DNA of 8,968 nt from Thermaerobacter marianensis (GTDB lineage: Bacteria; Bacillota; Sulfobacillia; DYIH01). This document shows positions 5,237-8,968 of the stretch, piece by piece. How positions within the stretch are numbered: position 1 is the first letter of the stretch; each line of letters starts with the position of its first letter. The stretch is from contig DYIH01000022.1 of NCBI GenBank assembly GCA_020723785.1, positions 5,695-14,662 on the forward strand. Reading direction: 5' to 3'. The position numbers were made by a program, and so were the translations under genes. The notes beneath the pieces were generated by a model, which saw only the letters and a list, made by a program, of their open reading frames with translations, was not told the origin of the DNA and searched no databases.

Positions 5237-7857
5237 GGCCCGACCGCCCCGGCATCCGGCGGGCCGCCGCTCCGGCCGGCGGGACTCATCTCGTTCACCT
5301 CGGGGTAGAAGAGGGACAGCACCCGCTTGGCCACCTCGACGGCCTCGGAAGCGTCCCTGCCATGGCCGGCCGCCCCGATGCGGCGGGCGTATTCCTTGTC
5401 GGTGGCGGCGCCGCCGATGATCACCGGGCACCGGAAGCCCTCGGCGGCGAAGAGGTCGATAACCTTCTTCATCTGGGGCATGGTCGTCGTCATCAGGGCC
5501 GAGAGGCCGACCATGTCAGCCTTTTCCCGCCGGGCGGCCTCCAGGATGCGCTCCGCCGGCACGTCCCGGCCCAGGTCCACCACCCGGAAGCCGTGGTTCT
5601 CCAGGAGGACGTTGCAGATGTTCTTGCCGATGTCGTGGATGTCCCCCTCCACGGTGGCCATGACGATGGTCCCCAGCGGCTTCGCCACGCCGCTTCTGCG
5701 GGCCAGTTCGGGCTTGAGGCGCTCGAAGGCGTTCTTCATCGCCGCGGCGGAGAGCATGAGCTGGGGCAGGAAGTAGGCTCCCTCGCCAAAGAGGCGTCCC
5801 ACCTCCTCGATGGCCGGGATGAGCACGCCGTTGAGCAGCGCCATCGGGTCGCGCCCCTCGGCCAGGGCCTGCTCGACGTGGGCGACGATGTCGTCCTTGT
5901 GGCCGTCCAGCACGCCCCGGTACAGGGACAGCTCCAGGGGGTCGCACCACCCCTCCGGCCCCACCGCGCCCGCGGCCGGGGCGGCTCCCGACGCCGGGGC
6001 CGGATCGCCTTCCCGGGTAGGCGCCACGGGCGTCGTGGGCGCCGAACCGGAAATCCGGGAACCCGGAAACCCGGAATCCGAACCGGGCTGCGGGGGCGGC
6101 ATCGCGCCGGCGGGCGCCGGCGCCGGCCGGCCGGCCATGGCGGCGGTCCAGTCGCGGGAGTCCCTGTCCCGCATGAGAAGCACTCGCGCAGCGAGGATGG
6201 CGTCCATGAGCACCGGGTCCAGGGGGTTGACGATGGCCGCGTCCAGGCCCTCCCTGAGGGCCATGGCCATGAAGGTGGCGTTGAGCAGCGGCCGGTTGGG
6301 CATGCCGAAGGACACGTTGGACAGGCCCAGGACGGTGCGCAGCCCGAGCCGTTCCTTGACCAAGCGGATGGCCTTCAGGGTTTCCAGGGCGGCCGCCGGC
6401 TCGGCCCCCACCGGCAGGGTCAGACAGTCGATGAAGACATCCTCCCGCCGCATGCCGGCGGCCTCCGCTTCCCGCAATACCCGCTCCGCCAGCCGGAACC
6501 GGCCCTCAGCCGTCGGCGGTATCCCCTCATCGTCCAGGGCCAGGAAGATGAGGGCCGCGCCGAAGCGCCGCACCGCCGGCAGCACCGCCTCCAGCCGGCT
6601 CGCTTCGCCCGAGGCCGAGTTCACCAGGGGCTTGCCGATGCAGGCGGAAAGTCCCGCCTCCAGGGCCGCCGGCGTGGAGGAATCAACGCTCAAAGGAACA
6701 TCGGCCGCTTCCTGGACCGCGAGCACCGCCCGGCGCATGGCGGCGGCCTCGTCGATGCCGGGCACGCCGACGTTGATGTCCAGCATGTGGGCGCCGGCCG
6801 CCACCTGGGCGCGGGCGTCCTGGCGCACCAGGGTCATGGCGCCCGAGGCGACGTCGGCGGACAGCTTCTTGCGCCCCGTCGGGTTGATGCGCTCGCCGAT
6901 GATCACCGGCAGTCGTTCATCGAAAAAGAACAGGCTGCGGGTGCGGGAGGCCACCGCCGTCACATCGCGGCCGCGCGGCCGCGGCGGCGCCAGCCCGGCC
7001 ACGGCGCCGGCCAGCCGGCGGATGTATTCGGGCGTCGTGCCGCAGCAGCCGCCGACGACCGCGGCGCCGGCCGCCACCAGCCGCGGCCCCCAGGCGGCGA
7101 ACTCGTCGGGCCCCATGGGGAAGACGGTCGCGCCCTCGGGGGTCAGGCGGGGCAGGCCGGCGTTGGGCATGATGCTCACGGGGACACGGGCGGCGGCGGT
7201 CAGCCGTTCCACCACCTGGACGAGTTCGGCCGGCCCCAGGGAACAGTTGGCCCCCACCACGTCGGCACCGGCGGCCTGCAGCACCACGGCCGCCGTCTCC
7301 GGGTCGGTGCCGGTAAACGTCCGCCCAGAGGCCTCGTAGGTCATCTGGGCGATGACCGGCAGACCGGTCCGCTCCTTGACGGCCAGGACGGCGGCCCGGA
7401 TCTCCCCCAGGTCGGCCATCGTCTCGATGATCACCAGGTCGGCGCCGGCGGCGGCGAAGGCCTCGGCCTGCTCGGAGAACTGGGCGTAGGCCTCGGCGAA
7501 GGTCATCTCGCCCAGGGGCTCGACGAAGCGGCCGGTGGGGCCAATGGAGCCGGCCACCAGCGCCCGCCCGCCCGCCGCCTCCCGAGCGACCCTGACCGCC
7601 CGGTAGTTGATGTCGAAGACCCGGTCCTGGAGCCCGTAGTGGGCCAGTTTGACGCGAGCGCCGCCGAAGGTGTTCGTCTCGAGTATCCGCGCGCCGGCCT
7701 CGACGTACGCCTCGTGGACGGCGCGCACGGCGTCGGGCTGCTCCAGGTTCCACAGTTCGGGACAGCCGCCGGGGGGCAGGCCCGCCGCCTGGAGCATCGT
7801 GCCCATGGCCCCGTCGAAGACCAGGACCTCCCTGCCCAACAGTTCCAGGAAGCCCAC
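5233..7857 (-). CDS. metH: Cobalamin-dependent methionine synthase lacking the activation domain
   Basis: The 874-residue enzyme transfers the methyl group of 5-methyltetrahydrofolate through cobalamin to homocysteine. Domains in order: homocysteine methyltransferase barrel (about 1-290) with zinc ligands Cys205 (GANCSLGP), Cys271 and Cys272 (GGCCGTTPEYI); pterin-binding barrel (about 315-565) with GERINPTGRKKL (321-332), MLDINVGVPGIDE (358-370) and GLSNVSFGMPNR (511-522); a Pro/Ala/Gly-rich linker (about 575-636); B12 cap (about 637-725); and cobalamin-binding Rossmann domain with GDIHDIGKNI (738-747, His741 as lower cobalt ligand) and IIGGAATD (813-820). The protein ends shortly after this. 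The roughly 330-residue SAM-binding activation domain of E. coli MetH (1227 residues) is absent and is probably replaced by the adjacent activator. The start is GTG, with GGGAGGGG 7 nt upstream inside the end of the HAD gene, 4 nt after its stop. Confidence 0.94.
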   Translation of the reverse strand: MGFLELLGREVLVFDGAMGTMLQAAGLPPGGCPELWNLEQPDAVRAVHEAYVEAGARILETNTFGGARVKLAHYGLQDRVFDINYRAVRVAREAAGGRALVAGSIGPTGRFVEPLGEMTFAEAYAQFSEQAEAFAAAGADLVIIETMADLGEIRAAVLAVKERTGLPVIAQMTYEASGRTFTGTDPETAAVVLQAAGADVVGANCSLGPAELVQVVERLTAAARVPVSIMPNAGLPRLTPEGATVFPMGPDEFAAWGPRLVAAGAAVVGGCCGTTPEYIRRLAGAVAGLAPPRPRGRDVTAVASRTRSLFFFDERLPVIIGERINPTGRKKLSADVASGAMTLVRQDARAQVAAGAHMLDINVGVPGIDEAAAMRRAVLAVQEAADVPLSVDSSTPAALEAGLSACIGKPLVNSASGEASRLEAVLPAVRRFGAALIFLALDDEGIPPTAEGRFRLAERVLREAEAAGMRREDVFIDCLTLPVGAEPAAALETLKAIRLVKERLGLRTVLGLSNVSFGMPNRPLLNATFMAMALREGLDAAIVNPLDPVLMDAILAARVLLMRDRDSRDWTAAMAGRPAPAPAGAMPPPQPGSDSGFPGSRISGSAPTTPVAPTREGDPAPASGAAPAAGAVGPEGWCDPLELSLYRGVLDGHKDDIVAHVEQALAEGRDPMALLNGVLIPAIEEVGRLFGEGAYFLPQLMLSAAAMKNAFERLKPELARRSGVAKPLGTIVMATVEGDIHDIGKNICNVLLENHGFRVVDLGRDVPAERILEAARREKADMVGLSALMTTTMPQMKKVIDLFAAEGFRCPVIIGGAATDKEYARRIGAAGHGRDASEAVEVAKRVLSLFYPEVNEMSPAGRSGGPPDAGAVGP
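6044..6087 (-). repeat. Imperfect CCGGAAA-type short repeat within the metH linker
   Basis: On the plus strand CCGG-led units recur about every 8 bp: CCGGAAAT, CCGGGAAC, CCGGAAAC, CCGGAATCCGAAC, then CCGG. They encode residues 591-605 of MetH, in the low-complexity linker between the pterin and B12 modules. The composition (runs of A among GC blocks) differs from the surrounding coding DNA. Confidence 0.7.
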
Positions 7858-7861
7858 GGCG

Positions 7862-8647
7862 TCACCCCTCCCGGTCCGGCGCGCCGGTGAACCGGCGCAG
7901 GATGTCCACCACGCCGGCGCAGAACGGCTCAGGCGCCACGTAGTCCACCCGGCCGCGGACCTCCTCGATGGCGTTGGCCGGGGCCGCCGACCGGCCCGCC
8001 CATTCCAGGATGGGCAAGTCGTTGTGGCTGTCGCCGATGACCAGCACCTGGTCGGGCCCCAGGTTCAGCGCGGCGGCCAGTGCCCGCCCCCCCAGCCCCT
8101 TGTCGATCCCCGCCGGGGTGATGTCCACGGCCCCCGCCGAATAGGTGAAGTGCAGTTCGGCCCCGTCCATGCCCAGCCGTCGGGCCAGGAACCCGGCCAC
8201 CTCCCGCATCAGCCGGGGCACGTCCGTCCCGGGGTCGGCTGGCACCAGGCTTACGCAGGCCTCCTTGCCCACCGCCAGGCGGGCGCGTCCGTTCCGAACG
8301 AATTCCTCATCGAGGGCGAAACGCACCCGGAACATCCGTTCCCACTGCTCCGGCGTGAACAGCGCCTCGGCGCCGTCCCCGGGGCGAAAAACGATGGCGC
8401 CGTTCTCGCAGGCCGCCGGCACATGGAGGCCTATGGCCTGCCCCAGGGCGTCGACGAACTGGGCCGGCCGCCCTGAACATATGGTCACCGGCGGCAGGTC
8501 CCCCCGCTCCCGGGCCAGTCGGTTGTACCGGGCCACGGCGGCCAGGCCGTCGAGATCCCAGGGCTGCCCCCGTCCGGGGATCAGGCAGCCCTCCGCATCT
8601 GTGATTATCAGCCGGATGTCGCCCCTCGCCACGTCCTGTCCCACCAA
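7862..8647 (-). CDS. HAD-superfamily hydrolase, Cof / type IIB-like phosphatase
   Basis: A 261-residue soluble protein with all four HAD motifs. Motif I is IITDAEGCL (14-22, nucleophile Asp17); motif II is TICSGRP (55-61, Ser58); motif III is Lys183 in GIDKGLGG; motif IV is VIGDSHNDLPILEWAG (203-218, Asp206 and Asp210). A cap domain of about 100 residues between motifs II and III fits the C2B type seen in Cof-like, sucrose-phosphate and mannosyl-3-phosphoglycerate phosphatases. The second acidic residue of motif I is Glu19 instead of the usual Asp. The substrate is unknown. Candidate starts are TTG 8647, GTG 8644 and GTG 8632. None has a Shine-Dalgarno directly upstream, but GAAAGGAG lies 54 nt away across a hairpin that would bring it to 8 nt from the TTG. 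The next in-frame codon set upstream contains a TGA. It is the first gene of the operon, 4 nt before metH. Confidence 0.85.
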   Translation of the reverse strand: MVGQDVARGDIRLIITDAEGCLIPGRGQPWDLDGLAAVARYNRLARERGDLPPVTICSGRPAQFVDALGQAIGLHVPAACENGAIVFRPGDGAEALFTPEQWERMFRVRFALDEEFVRNGRARLAVGKEACVSLVPADPGTDVPRLMREVAGFLARRLGMDGAELHFTYSAGAVDITPAGIDKGLGGRALAAALNLGPDQVLVIGDSHNDLPILEWAGRSAAPANAIEEVRGRVDYVAPEPFCAGVVDILRRFTGAPDREG

Positions 8648-8652
8648 GTCAC

Positions 8653-8698
8653 GCGGCGCCGGGAGCCCCTGGCTTCAGCCACGGGGAGGAGGCGCCGC
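8653..8698 (-). repeat. 46-nt two-part hairpin just upstream of the HAD gene
   Basis: Perfect 8-bp outer arms GCGGCGCC (8653-8660) and GGCGCCGC (8691-8698) enclose an internal loop and an inner stem, CCCCTGGC (8666-8673) with GCCA (8678-8681) and GGGG (8683-8686), one bulged C, and the loop TTCA. No U-tract follows on either strand, so it is not an intrinsic terminator. It separates the GAAAGGAG sequence (8702-8709) from the TTG start. The inner palindrome looks like the subterminal hairpins of IS200/IS605-family ends, but that likeness is from memory. Confidence 0.8.
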
Positions 8699-8719
8699 TT
8701 ACTCCTTTCGCGTACTCAT
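8699..8719 (-). other. Possible six-codon mini-ORF in the leader
   Basis: ATG AGT ACG CGA AAG GAG TAA would encode MSTRKE. Its last codons are themselves the GAAAGGAG sequence. Only a weak GGACGGA precedes the ATG. Chance occurrence is quite possible. Confidence 0.2.
8702..8709 (-). promoter_or_regulatory. Displaced Shine-Dalgarno sequence GAAAGGAG for the HAD gene
   Basis: The minus strand reads GAAAGGAG, TAA, then the 46-nt hairpin, then GTGAC and TTG. Linear distance to the TTG is 54 nt. With the hairpin folded it is 3 + 5 = 8 nt, a normal spacing. No start codon in the HAD frame lies at a normal linear distance. Confidence 0.5.
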
Positions 8720-8730
8720 ATCCGTCCGCC

Positions 8731-8743
8731 CGCTGGAGCAGCG
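8731..8743 (-). repeat. Small leader hairpin
   Basis: CGCTG and CAGCG form a perfect 5-bp stem with a 3-nt loop. It lies between the terminator-like hairpin and the displaced Shine-Dalgarno. Its role, if any, is unknown. Confidence 0.4.
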
Positions 8744-8797
8744 TCAGATGCCAAACAAAAAAGCCCCCGGCTGGCCCCGGCCGGGCGCCATACTCAT
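8744..8797 (-). other. Possible 17-codon leader ORF spanning the terminator hairpin
   Basis: Starting at ATG 8797-8795, 7-8 nt after the predicted transcription start, a frame encodes MSMAPGRGQPGAFLFGI and ends at TGA. It covers the whole hairpin and U-tract. A ribosome on it would disrupt the terminator. There is no good Shine-Dalgarno (only GGTG), and no run of regulatory codons such as Met or Ile, so coding is unproven. Confidence 0.2.
8754..8788 (-). terminator. Intrinsic terminator hairpin with U-tract in the operon leader
   Basis: On the minus strand a GC-rich hairpin (arms GCCGGG at 8780-8785 and CCCGGC at 8766-8771 in plus coordinates, extended by two G-C pairs after a C-C mismatch, 8-nt loop) is followed by TTTTTTGTTT. 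This is the classic Rho-independent form. It starts only about 15 nt after the predicted +1 of the promoter at 8811-8839. It is either an attenuator for this operon or the terminator of a transcript entering from the right. Confidence 0.7.
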
Positions 8798-8810
8798 GTT
8801 TTCACCGGAA

Positions 8811-8839
8811 ATTATACCAATCCCGGGCTTGGCGGGCAA
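8811..8839 (-). promoter_or_regulatory. Sigma-70-type promoter for the operon
   Basis: The minus strand carries TTGCCC (8839-8834, four of six consensus matches), a 17-nt spacer, and a perfect TATAAT (8816-8811) preceded by TGG, an extended -10. Predicted transcription start is about 8804-8803. It is the only strong promoter-like sequence I found and faces the seven-gene cluster. Confidence 0.7.
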
Positions 8840-8968
8840 ACACCGGCGGGAGAGCGTTGGGCCACCCCGGCGCCGCATGGGTCATCAGGCCAGTGACACC
8901 CGGTCGCCCAACCGTGTTGTTGCTCACGCTCTTTGGCCACCGTCGTCCCACATAGATTGGCCGGTTGA
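8840..8968. other. Right-edge region with no assigned gene; nested inverted repeats
   Basis: Two minus-strand frames are open from the edge, to stops near 8814 and 8803, but neither product resembles a family I know, and one would overlap the promoter. A plus-strand frame from ATG 8877 is also open to the edge and unrecognised. Complementary segments nest: AGAGCG (8851-8856) with CGCTCT (8927-8932), TTGGGC (8857-8862) with GCCCAA (8906-8911), and GTCA (8881-8884) with TGAC (8894-8897). This could be a structured RNA or intergenic palindrome. No tRNA or known riboswitch core was recognised. Confidence 0.35.

Noticed and set aside
3929..5308. 459-codon open frame on the plus strand opposite the activator gene
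   Set aside because: Low-complexity antisense product with no recognisable motif; the minus-strand ASKHA/ferredoxin gene explains the region.
5237..5431. Upstream extension of the activator gene to an earlier start inside metH
   Set aside because: The 65 extra residues are Arg/Gly-rich out-of-frame metH sequence; the GTG at 5236 gives the classic GTGA overlap and a normal ferredoxin N-terminus.
5362..7890. 842-codon open frame on the plus strand opposite metH
   Set aside because: It is the antisense shadow of a GC-rich gene: composition is Gly/Arg/His/Gln-rich with no domain signature, while the minus strand encodes an unmistakable MetH with all metal ligands.
8879..8900. Hammerhead ribozyme core (CTGATGA on the minus strand)
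   Set aside because: No GAAA with flanking stem II complement follows at a workable distance, and no stem I/III partner is visible.
8840..8968. Cobalamin riboswitch upstream of the B12-related operon
   Set aside because: A CACTGGCC-like fragment is present on the minus strand, but the remaining conserved core blocks and the B12 box are not found in order, and the predicted promoter lies downstream of it.
8840..8968. tRNA gene at the right edge
   Set aside because: No T-loop GTTCRANNC or cloverleaf acceptor pairing could be drawn on either strand.

Overview
The window is a GC-rich bacterial segment in which every gene I can support lies on the minus strand, so transcription runs from right to left. 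Seven genes are packed head to tail with overlaps or gaps of a few bases: a HAD-family phosphatase, a B12-dependent methionine synthase (metH) lacking the C-terminal reactivation domain, a [2Fe-2S]/ASKHA corrinoid-activating protein of the RACo/RamA type, a hotdog acyl-CoA thioesterase, an HD-domain phosphohydrolase, the bifunctional cobalamin-assembly enzyme cobU, and the first half of a citramalate synthase (cimA) that runs off the left edge. Strong purine-rich ribosome-binding sites (such as GAAAGGAGGT), exclusive use of GTG and TTG starts, and the pairing of a short MetH with a RACo-type activator suggest a high-GC, probably anaerobic Bacillota (Clostridia-like) organism. That assignment is inference; no rRNA or other marker gene is present.

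Layout in transcription order: 8840-8968 has no convincing gene. A good sigma-70-type promoter (8811-8839) is followed within about 50 nt by an intrinsic terminator hairpin with a U-tract (about 8754-8788), then by a leader with two tiny possible ORFs, and then by a 46-nt hairpin (8653-8698) sitting between a strong Shine-Dalgarno sequence and the start of the HAD gene. The HAD gene (7862-8647) leads into metH (5233-7857), which overlaps the activator gene (3233-5236) by the four bases GTGA. The thioesterase (2647-3213) follows after 19 nt. The HD protein (1341-2654) overlaps the thioesterase by 8 nt, and cobU (787-1344) overlaps the HD gene by 4 nt. A 62-nt spacer separates cobU from cimA (1-724).

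Functionally, the core is cobalamin-dependent methionine synthesis. MetH would transfer methyl groups from methyltetrahydrofolate to homocysteine. The neighbouring iron-sulfur ATPase-like protein probably replaces the missing activation domain by reducing inactive cob(II)alamin. CobU helps complete or salvage the cobalamin cofactor. CimA opens the pyruvate route to isoleucine. The HAD, HD and thioesterase proteins have clear folds but no assigned substrates. The most unusual part of the window is the 5' leader: a terminator almost on top of the promoter, and a Shine-Dalgarno sequence 54 nt from its start codon that comes to 8 nt if the intervening hairpin folds.
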